Source: Anthropogastromicrobium sp963652495
GTDB lineage: Bacteria; Bacillota; Clostridia; Lachnospirales; Lachnospiraceae
Length of the DNA stretch: 9,136 nt
Direction: 5' to 3'
Assembly: GCA_963652495.1 (NCBI GenBank)
Contig: CAVJTU010000096.1
Coordinates: 1 to 9,136 of the forward strand
Positions 1-6,125 of this stretch are shown here, piece after piece. The notes beneath the pieces were generated by a model. It was not told the DNA's origin and ran no database searches. It saw nothing but the letters and a program-made list of their open reading frames with translations. The translations under genes and the position numbers were made by a program. How positions within the stretch are numbered: position 1 is the stretch's first letter; each line of letters begins with the position of its first letter.

Positions 1-51
1 GCGAAGCTGCGAAAGCGGCTTTTAGCTGGCAAGGTACTTGCTATGGAGCGT
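1..51. other. left-edge sequence with GAAA-loop hairpin
   Basis: This edge stretch lies beyond the maturase relic. On the plus strand, 4-10 and 15-21 form a 7-bp stem (one G-T wobble) around a GAAA tetraloop, followed by a short T run (20-23). A second small stem pairs 29-33 with 37-41. I see no complete gene here. A short open frame from position 1 to the TAA at 76-78 on the plus strand could be the tail of an upstream gene, but its composition does not persuade me. I also see no group II intron domain V, which would be expected just downstream of an intact maturase gene on the minus strand. Confidence 0.3.
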
Positions 52-297
52 TTACCACATTTCGGTGTAGTAATCTAACATTGAGACTAATCAAAATGCG
101 GTTAGTCTCTTTGTTGTTATAGCCGTTTGTACCCATCCGTTATGGGCTAGTCTGGCATATTTATTTCCACAGTATGCGATTTTAAATGCCGCCCATCTTG
201 GTACATCTAGCTTCATTAGGTTCTTTGCTCTGCTTTGTGGTGTTTTCCAATGTTTCCATATGCACATACGAAGTCTATATCTGATGTACACCCGTTA
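52..297 (-). pseudogene. group II intron reverse transcriptase/maturase, C-terminal relic
   Basis: Read on the minus strand from about 297, this encodes a fragment typical of the C-terminal maturase (domain X/group II intron-type) region of LtrA-like proteins. It begins with an arginine-rich block (RYRLRMCIWKHWKTP), continues through NLMKLDVP and ends with TTKRLTAF. An in-frame TGA at 93-91 interrupts it. Reading through gives LVSMLDYYTEMW and a TAA at 54-52, which fits the usual maturase ending (..F-G-L-V-S-x-L-D-Y-Y..). The TGA stands where glycine (GGA) is expected, so a single nonsense substitution explains it. The reverse transcriptase domain (normally over 300 residues) is absent: an in-frame TAA sits at 300-298, and only the terminator of the neighbouring DUF624 gene lies beyond. 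No ribozyme domain V is recognisable downstream. I read this as a dead, truncated retroelement remnant. Family assignment is by recalled similarity only. Confidence 0.72.
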
Positions 298-320
298 GAG
301 CGCGTCCATGGCGCGCAAAC

Positions 321-352
321 AAAAAAGGCAGCCGGTTTTCACCTGCTGCCTT
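321..352 (-). terminator. intrinsic terminator of the DUF624 gene
   Basis: On the minus strand the sequence reads AAGGCAGC, a 12-nt middle part, GCTGCC, then a run of six T (326-321). The stem pairs 345-350 with 327-332. Inside it a further GGT/ACC pairing closes a GAAA loop after one A-G mismatch. The structure begins about 20 bp after the stop codon of the DUF624 gene, and the T tract lies only on the minus-strand side, so it is a directional rho-independent terminator. Confidence 0.9.
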
Positions 353-370
353 GTACTGTTTTGTGCTGTT

Positions 371-1273
371 TTATTTTTGCTCGCCTTCGTCAGACGGAGT
401 GTCATCGGTCTGCACTGGTGCACCCTGTGCATCTGTGCTTTCTGTTGCACTTGCATCATCGGCATTATCTGCTGCAGTCGCACCATTTGTATCAGATGTG
501 CTCTCCTGTGTCTCCCTGGATGCAAACATATCTCTGGAAAAGACCTGTGTATCGGCTGTCTGCTGATCCTGCTGGGTCATAACGATATGAACCTGCTCGC
601 CCTCTTCTGCTTCCTGTGCCTCTAACTCACGCTTTGCCTCTGCAACTACAGAATCATTATTTGCATCGTCTTCCTTCGGGATATACTTGTCAAAGATGAC
701 TACTAAGAAGTAGGACTGCAGGAATGCAATCAGACCATAGCTTAACAGAATCAATGGCGGAAAGAACAGACAACCTACGATGACAGCAGCTGCGATCAGA
801 AGCATTGCCAGACTACGGAAGATATGCTTTACACCGATGAAGAGTGCATTTCTGAGTGTAAAACGGATCTTATTGTAGAACTTTGCCTGTAATGGATAAA
901 CATAGACCAGTGTGATCAGATACAATAAGAAGATTCCAAGGAAGATGATTCCAAGGATGCGGCTGATCTGCGTACCCATCATAAAATATGCATAAATATC
1001 ATATAGAAAGAATGCCAACAGCAATGTCATGATGATACCGATGATACTTCCCTGCTTGAAGTTCTCCTTGAAGGACTTGAAGAAGCTCCGAACTGTATAC
1101 GATTCCTCGTCCCTTACAAGTTTCAGTGTTACATAATACACTGCTGTTGATGCCGGTCCAATCGTAATGATCGGGATACAGCAGACGGCCCACAAAAGTG
1201 TCAGGATAAACACGTCTACAAGTTTTCCCATAAATCGCCAGATTGGATTGTCAAGATTAAACAAGCTTCCCAT
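371..1273 (-). CDS. DUF624/YesL-family membrane protein with acidic tail
   Basis: This 300-residue protein has about five hydrophobic segments (roughly 20-40, 74-95, 105-127, 153-175, 176-195). The N-terminus matches the DUF624 (YesL) pattern: a short amphipathic start, a first helix ending in L-W-x-x-x-x-x-P-I-x-T-I-G-P (27-40), then FFKSFKENFKQ at 64-74. Family members are often encoded near sugar transporters, but their biochemical role is unresolved. They are usually a little over 200 residues. Here residues from about 198 onward add a roughly 100-residue hydrophilic tail rich in D, E, Q, S, T and A, probably disordered and cytoplasmic or wall-exposed depending on topology. The ATG at 1273 is preceded by AGAGG seven bases upstream. 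The gene has its own promoter and terminator and is probably monocistronic. No sugar-utilisation genes are in view to suggest a substrate. Confidence 0.85.
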   Translation of the reverse strand: MGSLFNLDNPIWRFMGKLVDVFILTLLWAVCCIPIITIGPASTAVYYVTLKLVRDEESYTVRSFFKSFKENFKQGSIIGIIMTLLLAFFLYDIYAYFMMGTQISRILGIIFLGIFLLYLITLVYVYPLQAKFYNKIRFTLRNALFIGVKHIFRSLAMLLIAAAVIVGCLFFPPLILLSYGLIAFLQSYFLVVIFDKYIPKEDDANNDSVVAEAKRELEAQEAEEGEQVHIVMTQQDQQTADTQVFSRDMFASRETQESTSDTNGATAADNADDASATESTDAQGAPVQTDDTPSDEGEQK

Positions 1274-1369
1274 ATAAGTACCTCTATTCCTTTTTCACGT
1301 ATTGCGCTGTGTAAAAACAAGCGCTCCCGGACGGCATGTTTTGAAATTTATTTGCCGCTCATAGGTATC

Positions 1370-1398
1370 ATTATATATGAGGATGTCTAAAATTGCAA
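1370..1398 (-). promoter_or_regulatory. sigma-A promoter of the DUF624 gene
   Basis: On the minus strand a TTGCAA -35 box (1398-1393) is followed by a 17-bp spacer and a perfect TATAAT -10 box (1375-1370). The predicted start near 1363 gives a 5' leader of about 90 nt before the ATG at 1273. The promoter sits just inside the gene-proximal end of the palindromic repeat element (which ends at 1430), so the element is directly upstream of the -35 box. Confidence 0.75.
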
Positions 1399-1429
1399 AT
1401 GAATGATGCATATTTTATGATAATTTTAT

Positions 1430-1633
1430 ATAGTCACAGTTCACGCGTCATGCCAGATCTGGACAAATCTCATGCTTGCATGAAGATTTGAAAGATCAGC
1501 ATGACGAAGTGGACGCCCGTTCATGAACAAAACATAGTTGCGCGCGGACTTTGTCCGCGTTTGCAACGACGCATGGAACATGCGGTTTTGCGAATGGGTG
1601 TCCTGTGAACAGTAACATAGTCACAGTTCACGC
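1430..1633. repeat. palindrome-rich intergenic repeat-like element with 17-bp flanking repeats
   Basis: The 17-mer ATAGTCACAGTTCACGC occurs at 1430-1446 and again at 1617-1633. Between the copies is a dense set of nested inverted repeats. A long imperfect hairpin spans 1446-1506: arms 1446-1453/1499-1506, 1456-1460/1493-1497, 1464-1470/1484-1490 and 1471-1475/1478-1482, with a TT loop. A 12-bp helix (two G-U pairs if RNA) joins 1511-1522 to 1592-1603. It encloses a hairpin of 1537-1541+1543-1549 with 1553-1559+1563-1567, and a small one of 1570-1575 with 1579-1584. The outer ends are imperfect inverted copies of each other (1435-1444 versus 1605-1614). No open reading frame of note is present. 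This architecture fits a non-autonomous mobile repeat (MITE/REP-like), or a structured RNA or bidirectional terminator for the YARHG gene, whose stop is at 1644. With the promoter at 1370-1398 it accounts for nearly all of the 370-bp gap between genes. Confidence 0.6.
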
Positions 1634-1643
1634 ATAGATTGTT

Positions 1644-3167
1644 TTACGAATACCATCCTGCTGCCAGCACTTCCACTATTCCAGTCTCAAAGTCAATCGC
1701 AATCGTAACCATGTTAAATTCTTCCGTATCTGATGTCCAATCATGGTCTGATGTTCCCAGATACATATACAGGCGTGTTCCCTCGGCCTTTGTCACACCT
1801 GCATATTCAGCTCCGCTTATGATGCATGCGATTTCTTTTTCTCCTGTATCATATGAAATCCGCTCGACTGCAATCTTATCACCGCGCTGTGCATACGTGA
1901 TTCCATATGCATATTTATCCGATGTACACATAACATTCCAGTCGGATGAAGAATCCAATATACGGCATTCTTCTTCGTCTGTATCATATTGATACAAAAC
2001 ATCATTTACCTTGTAGACAAACTTTCCATAGGCTTCGTATGAGCGAATGTCGGTATCGGATGAATGCTCATAATCAATCGTCTGCGGATTTGCAAGCGTT
2101 TTTTCATCTGCACATATCAGCTCATCATTACAGTTTCTCATATATACTTTGCCGTCTTTTGCATCAAATGCATACACATACTCATCCGACTCGGCAATCA
2201 CATTTCCGCTCCAGTCGTACACTGTCATGCCCTGATAGTCGCCGCTGTAAATTGCATTCTTCGTCAAAAGCCATTTTCCGGTACTTGCTCCGCCAGCGGC
2301 ATGCTCATCATTTTTCTGACATTCCAAGAGTTTCGTATCATCCTCATATAATACATATGTATCTGTATAGGTACTGTAATCGTCACTGGCTACGCTGTTC
2401 TCACGTACAAGGCGATATTCATGACCATTATACCACGTACATGGACTTCCCTCATTGATATAACCAATATTTTTGTGGAATCCAATATTTCCAAAGATCT
2501 CTCCATCTTTCTCATAAAAAGAATCAAGACTGGCTGTTGACGCTTCATTGGACGTTTCTTTGGACTCTTCATCGGAAGCATCCTCTTTCTTATACAAAAC
2601 ACTTACATTGTTAGTAAAGGAATCGAGCCCAATCCTGTCCGTAAGCTGTGCTGTCTTTAAAAATACAGACTGCTTCAATTCTTCTATTTCATTCTCCACA
2701 ACGGACGCATTTTCTAAACCTGTCCCTGCCTTCTGCTCTTCATCCAAAAAACTGGCATTACAAGCTTCAATCTCATTCAGGCAGCTTGAGTCAAACGCCT
2801 CTGATGCAACGGTTCCGCTATACCAGGACATCTGATCAAAATAGGTCTGCAGCTTTGTATCCGAAAACCTTCGTCCATGACGCGCATAAATCTCATTTTT
2901 AGCAATACGAATATCTTCGTTTGACAATTTGAAAATGTCGCTCCGGTCAAGTATACGTGTATCGCTGTCCTGAAATACCATGTAGTCAATTTTCTTTGCC
3001 TCTTCTGATGAAACTTCTGAAGAAACTTCTGACGAGGCTTCACTTTCCGTACTAGCCGCATATACTGTTTTGCCGCACACATAGCTGCTTCCTGCGGACA
3101 ACCCGATAGCTATTCCCACTCCTGCCAACGTATAAAACCATTTTTTTCTTCTGATATCTTTTCTCAT
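1644..3167 (-). CDS. secreted YARHG-domain protein
   Basis: This 507-residue protein begins with a signal peptide: charged MRKDIRRKK, a hydrophobic core at about 11-30, and a likely signal peptidase I site after VYA (35-37). A serine/glutamate linker with repeated SSEV units follows (about 39-56). Residues about 60-145 form a YARHG domain, an extracellular module named for the motif seen here as NEIYARHGRRF (91-101), with the usual later L-x-x-Y-F and W-Y pairs (106-116). From about 215 to the end the protein is rich in Y/W/D/G repeats such as VYDWSGN and VLYQYDTDEEE, resembling beta-propeller-type strands (DUF5050-like); this is by impression only. The ATG at 3167 has AGGTGAT just upstream. 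It follows the envelope-modification operon by 90 bp with no terminator between, so it may be co-transcribed as well as using a weak promoter of its own. Specific function unknown; a cell-surface role is likely. Confidence 0.85.
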   Translation of the reverse strand: MRKDIRRKKWFYTLAGVGIAIGLSAGSSYVCGKTVYAASTESEASSEVSSEVSSEEAKKIDYMVFQDSDTRILDRSDIFKLSNEDIRIAKNEIYARHGRRFSDTKLQTYFDQMSWYSGTVASEAFDSSCLNEIEACNASFLDEEQKAGTGLENASVVENEIEELKQSVFLKTAQLTDRIGLDSFTNNVSVLYKKEDASDEESKETSNEASTASLDSFYEKDGEIFGNIGFHKNIGYINEGSPCTWYNGHEYRLVRENSVASDDYSTYTDTYVLYEDDTKLLECQKNDEHAAGGASTGKWLLTKNAIYSGDYQGMTVYDWSGNVIAESDEYVYAFDAKDGKVYMRNCNDELICADEKTLANPQTIDYEHSSDTDIRSYEAYGKFVYKVNDVLYQYDTDEEECRILDSSSDWNVMCTSDKYAYGITYAQRGDKIAVERISYDTGEKEIACIISGAEYAGVTKAEGTRLYMYLGTSDHDWTSDTEEFNMVTIAIDFETGIVEVLAAGWYS

Positions 3168-3186
3168 ATAATCACCTGCTTTCCTT

Positions 3187-3231
3187 ATGGTAAGCTTTCG
3201 ACAAGTATCCCTGCTACGTTCATCTTACCAT
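3187..3231. repeat. 8-bp inverted repeat in the YARHG gene leader
   Basis: ATGGTAAG at 3187-3194 and CTTACCAT at 3224-3231 are exact inverted copies 29 bp apart, in the 90-bp gap upstream of the YARHG gene. There is no T tract, so it is not an intrinsic terminator. It could be an operator pair or an mRNA stem. The outer arm overlaps the -10 box of the weak promoter predicted at 3222-3250. Confidence 0.4.
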
Positions 3232-3250
3232 CTTATCCATCCCCTTACAA
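3222..3250 (-). promoter_or_regulatory. weak candidate promoter for the YARHG gene
   Basis: On the minus strand TTGTAA (3250-3245) and TAAGAT (3227-3222) are separated by 17 bp. Both boxes depart from consensus, so this is a candidate only. It would allow expression of the YARHG gene independent of the upstream operon, with a leader of about 50 nt. Confidence 0.35.
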
Positions 3251-3257
3251 GAAGATT

Positions 3258-4244
3258 TTACGTTTTTTGCTGATTTTTAACATCCTCCGCGTAGATCGTT
3301 AATGCTTCATTCCAGCTGGCATACGCATCCTCACTTCTGTGATCTGCCAGCTCCACATTTTCATTTAGCCATTTTCCGATATACGCCGATATCTTTACTG
3401 CACCGTAGTAGTTTACATGATCTCCCTTATCTCTGCTGTCGGTTGACCATGTAATCGCAACTTCATCTGATTTCACATTCAAATCTTCAAATGGAATCCC
3501 CAAATTGTTTGCCAGCTCTGTCACGGCATTATGGCGCGCCATATTCCAGTTTTTTATACTTGGGATACTTACCAATACCAGCTGTGCACCGTTTTGTTCG
3601 CACAAATGTATAATTTCGCGCAAAATCAGCTGATTCAAAAATGGAATGGCCTCCTTTTCATCTGTTGGCTGCATATAAGAATCGTCTGATGCTGAATCTG
3701 AAATGCAGCAAATCTGAAAGCCTTTGTATTTTTCAATATGTGTATATGAGACTTCATCTGAAAAATCACTTGTTTTCAGTGTTTTCCATCTGTCATGCCA
3801 ATGAAAAACAGGCATATATGTCTCCATCTTTTTAAACAGCCAGTTCGCAGGTGACGTTTGTCTGTACAATTCATTTGTTTCCAGCATTACAATCTTAGGC
3901 TTTTGCGTTTTAAAGATTTCTTTCAAAAATCCCCATGACGCTTCCATGCGCTGACCGGGCGTACCGCACACATATGATGTAATTCCATATGTTTTCCACA
4001 TTTCAAGCGGAGAAATCGCGCTGTAGCTCTCACTGTCTCCGACGATTGCCACATCAATGGTATTTGCAGGTTCTGCCAGAATACCATTGGCCCTTTCTTC
4101 TTCCATCCCGGCAGATGTTGTATTGTCTTTCGGTGTCACAACCACTCCGGCTGCTCTTATCAAAAAAAGCAATATGCAAAAAAACGCTGCTGTTTTTCCA
4201 ATGCAGCAAAGCAGCTGCTTTTTATTCTGTATATTCCATTTCAT
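3258..4244 (-). CDS. membrane-anchored SGNH hydrolase in the DltD position
   Basis: This 328-residue protein has one N-terminal hydrophobic segment (about 11-36) after a basic start, so it is probably anchored with its catalytic domain outside. The domain carries the SGNH/GDSL block I signature IVGDSES (68-73, nucleophile Ser71) and a late D-K-G-D-H-V-N-Y-Y-G block (272-281) that supplies His276 with Asp272 or Asp275. VMLETNELY (119-127) resembles the central block of such proteins. In dlt systems DltD carries acyl groups on its serine to the polymer; in alginate- and other O-acylation systems SGNH proteins play a similar part. Sequence and length differ from classical DltD (about 400 residues), so I call it a functional counterpart. 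A GTG at 4253 is also in frame, but the ATG at 4244 is preferred: GGTGAT (4254-4249), complementary to the 16S 3' end, lies four bases upstream of it. It starts 15 bp after the MBOAT stop and is the last gene of the tight operon. Confidence 0.82.
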   Translation of the reverse strand: MKWNIQNKKQLLCCIGKTAAFFCILLFLIRAAGVVVTPKDNTTSAGMEEERANGILAEPANTIDVAIVGDSESYSAISPLEMWKTYGITSYVCGTPGQRMEASWGFLKEIFKTQKPKIVMLETNELYRQTSPANWLFKKMETYMPVFHWHDRWKTLKTSDFSDEVSYTHIEKYKGFQICCISDSASDDSYMQPTDEKEAIPFLNQLILREIIHLCEQNGAQLVLVSIPSIKNWNMARHNAVTELANNLGIPFEDLNVKSDEVAITWSTDSRDKGDHVNYYGAVKISAYIGKWLNENVELADHRSEDAYASWNEALTIYAEDVKNQQKT

Positions 4245-4248
4245 CACT

Positions 4249-4254
4249 ATCACC
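4249..4254 (-). promoter_or_regulatory. GGTGAT ribosome binding site deciding the SGNH gene start
   Basis: GGTGAT on the minus strand pairs with the extreme 3' end of 16S rRNA, downstream of the core AGGAGG match, so a four-base gap to the ATG at 4244-4242 is suitable. The upstream GTG at 4253 overlaps this site and has no match of its own before it. Confidence 0.6.
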
Positions 4255-4259
4255 CATTA

Positions 4260-5861
4260 TTAAAAGTTTGCATAGATCGGATCCAATGGAAGGTAGCCTG
4301 TTCCATATGCGCCAAACAAAATAGCAGCTATCACCAGACTATAATATACGCTCCATCTTACCCAAATCGGAAAACCTGCCACTTTCTGACGCAGGCAGAT
4401 TCCCTTTTCACGCATTACATCCATTGCAAAAACACAGATTACGCAGACTCCGACGATCGCAAAGTCCTGCATATCCATGCCGAGCGTGAGCAATGTCCCA
4501 TTTGAAATACCTTTTACTGTAAAGCCTGTCACCATGCGCGCAAACATTGAGAAGCCTTTTGTCAGCGTATCTGCTCGGAAGAACAGTTCTCCAATATTCA
4601 CAAGTATTACCGTCCTTATGATCTGCATTGCGTGATAGCTCTTTGTATCGTTTTTTATCTTAAGCTTCGCCATCAGCTTTCTGGAAAAAGGCTCTGTAAT
4701 GCTTCCCGTGAGAATCAGGATGAAATGATAGAGTCCAAAGAATATATAATTCCATCCGGCTCCATGCCATATGCCATTGCATATCCATACGCAAAAAAGT
4801 GCAATTGCTCCCGATACCAGCGGGCCAAAGTGATTGCCAAGCTTTTTTCTTGAAGCCATTGTAAGTTTTTTAAGCGGTTTTGACATTGACACCGGATAAA
4901 ACAGATAATCGCGAAACCACGTTCCAAGCGTTATATGCCATCTTGTCCAGAACTCTGAAATCGTCCTTGAAAAGAATGGCTGTCTGAAGTTTTCCGGAAA
5001 ACGGATGTCAAAAATCTCTCCGATACCCAATACAACGTCCATGGCTCCCGAAAAATCCATATACAGCTGAATGGTATAACCGATCATTCCCACGGCAATC
5101 ACGCCGCCGTCACATGCCGTATAATTATTAAAAATGGTAGCGATCATTTTGTTTAAGCGATCGGCCACTACCAGTTCCTTAATCAATCCGATCAGGATTC
5201 GCTGCATACCAAATGTCAGGTTATGCCACGTAACCGGTCTTCCCTCCCACAGGGAGTCAGCCGTCTGCTTATATCTGCTGATCGGCCCCTCGGAAAGCTG
5301 TGCAAAAAATCCCAGGTAAAGTACCACACGGAAAATATTATGGTCTGCCGGAATTGTTTTTCTATATACGTCAAATAAATACGAAGCTGCCGTCATCGTA
5401 TAAAATGAAATTCCGATTGGGAGTGCAAAATGGACTGTCGGAAGCGAAACAGAATGTCCCAATGCCTTCATACAATTACTTGTTGTTGCCAGCAAAAAGC
5501 CACTGTATTTTAATACAGCTAAAATGCCAAAAACAATCAGAAGAGCTGCCGCCACGATCCATCTTCGTTTCGTCTGCATCTTCCCTTTGAGCTGTTTTTT
5601 CTGTTCTTTTTGATCCTTTGGGATGTTTGACAGACGCTCCTTTTCTGATTCAAAATTTTTCTCAATAAGAAGGGCTGCTGCATATACGGATACTGATGAT
5701 ACCGCAAAAAAAACCAGAAGTGCCTTGCTCACAATCAGAAAAAACAAAAGACTAAAGCCTAAGAGTACTTTCCACCGGTGTCTGCCCGGCATCAGCTGAT
5801 AGCAGACAACCACCAGTGGAAGAAACGCTCCCAGAAAGGAAAGCGAAAATACGGATTCCAT
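4260..5861 (-). CDS. MBOAT O-acyltransferase, AlgI/DltB type
   Basis: This 533-residue polytopic membrane protein belongs to the MBOAT family, which takes acyl groups from a cytoplasmic donor and moves them across the membrane to surface polymers. Family landmarks: LPIGISFYTMTAASYLFDVYR (start 147, ends 167), AQLSEGPISRY (187-197), YMDFSGAMD (267-275), NFRQPFFSRTISEFWTRWHI (291-310), WFRDYLFYP (315-323) and GIWHGAGW (363-370) with the conserved catalytic His366. A basic, lysine-rich loop (about 67-100) separates early helices. It is longer than typical DltB (about 400 residues) and its motifs read like AlgI. The last residues are PIYANF, matching the I-Y-x-x-F tail that in dlt systems is on the small protein DltX; no dltX is present in the operon. 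The chosen ATG (5861) lies two bases after the carrier protein stop with AGGAGG at 5877-5872; a start 13 codons earlier would overlap the carrier gene. The presumed donor is the adjacent carrier protein. Confidence 0.92.
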   Translation of the reverse strand: MESVFSLSFLGAFLPLVVVCYQLMPGRHRWKVLLGFSLLFFLIVSKALLVFFAVSSVSVYAAALLIEKNFESEKERLSNIPKDQKEQKKQLKGKMQTKRRWIVAAALLIVFGILAVLKYSGFLLATTSNCMKALGHSVSLPTVHFALPIGISFYTMTAASYLFDVYRKTIPADHNIFRVVLYLGFFAQLSEGPISRYKQTADSLWEGRPVTWHNLTFGMQRILIGLIKELVVADRLNKMIATIFNNYTACDGGVIAVGMIGYTIQLYMDFSGAMDVVLGIGEIFDIRFPENFRQPFFSRTISEFWTRWHITLGTWFRDYLFYPVSMSKPLKKLTMASRKKLGNHFGPLVSGAIALFCVWICNGIWHGAGWNYIFFGLYHFILILTGSITEPFSRKLMAKLKIKNDTKSYHAMQIIRTVILVNIGELFFRADTLTKGFSMFARMVTGFTVKGISNGTLLTLGMDMQDFAIVGVCVICVFAMDVMREKGICLRQKVAGFPIWVRWSVYYSLVIAAILFGAYGTGYLPLDPIYANF

Positions 5862-5863
5862 CC

Positions 5864-6094
5864 TTACTCTTCCTCCTGAAGCCGCGTGATCAGCGCCCAT
5901 ATTGCCTTTGCCGAATTAAAGTTTGACGGTATAATCTCTACCGTAGGAATCGTTACATCAAACTCATCCTCCAATTCTGCCACTAATGACAAGATTGCCA
6001 TTGAATCAAGATAATGTCCATCGATCAGATTCTCGCAATTCTCATAATCTGCCTCCGGCTGAATTTCCTCTAAGATCTCAATTAAACGCTCCAT
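5864..6094 (-). CDS. acyl carrier protein, DltC-like
   Basis: This 76-residue acidic helical protein is the expected size for a stand-alone carrier protein such as DltC. The phosphopantetheine site is Ser31 in HYLDSMAILSLV (27-38). The following EFDVTIP (44-50) and NFNSAKAIWALI (58-69) fit helices II-III of the fold. It should be modified by a phosphopantetheinyl transferase encoded elsewhere and charged as an aminoacyl thioester by the adenylation enzyme two genes upstream. The open frame extends 19 codons further upstream, but the ATG at 6094 is chosen because the Shine-Dalgarno-like AGAAAGGA lies just before it and the extension is Lys/Arg-rich and unlike carrier proteins. It starts 31 bp after the decarboxylase stop and ends two bases before the MBOAT start. 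Its position directly between decarboxylase and MBOAT suggests that it carries the substrate for both. Confidence 0.92.
   Translation of the reverse strand: MERLIEILEEIQPEADYENCENLIDGHYLDSMAILSLVAELEDEFDVTIPTVEIIPSNFNSAKAIWALITRLQEEE
5872..5877 (-). promoter_or_regulatory. AGGAGG ribosome binding site of the MBOAT gene
   Basis: A perfect AGGAGG lies on the minus strand within the last codons of the carrier protein gene, ten bases before the ATG at 5861. It decides the MBOAT start against the in-frame ATG at 5900, and it makes translation of the two genes contiguous. Confidence 0.75.
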
Positions 6095-6125
6095 TTTCTT
6101 TTTCCTTTCTTTTTCCCTCTTGGGG

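Noticed and set aside
83..118. Plus-strand terminator-like hairpin (GAGACTAA at 83-90 with TTAGTCTC at 102-109)
   Set aside because: The stem falls within the coding relic of the maturase, and the following T run is broken by G residues. It could still work, but no plus-strand gene is convincing upstream, so I do not list it.
235..625. Plus-strand open frames of 105-115 codons over the DUF624 3' end
   Set aside because: Cys/His-rich antisense shadows of the acidic tail region, running across the terminator hairpin, with no family resemblance.
1430..1633. CRISPR array
   Set aside because: Only two copies of a 17-bp repeat 187 bp apart, with palindromes and not regular spacers between them.
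1946..2458. 170-codon plus-strand open frame inside the YARHG gene
   Set aside because: Antisense shadow rich in His, Ser and Arg with no domain or good ribosome binding site; the minus-strand protein has a signal peptide and a recognisable domain.
4245..4253. GTG start of the SGNH hydrolase at 4253
   Set aside because: It overlaps the GGTGAT ribosome binding site and has none of its own; the ATG three codons later is better, though a difference of three residues is trivial.
5862..5900. Upstream ATG for the MBOAT gene at 5900
   Set aside because: It would overlap the carrier gene by 37 bp and add a polar stretch before the first membrane helix; AGGAGG is placed for the ATG at 5861.
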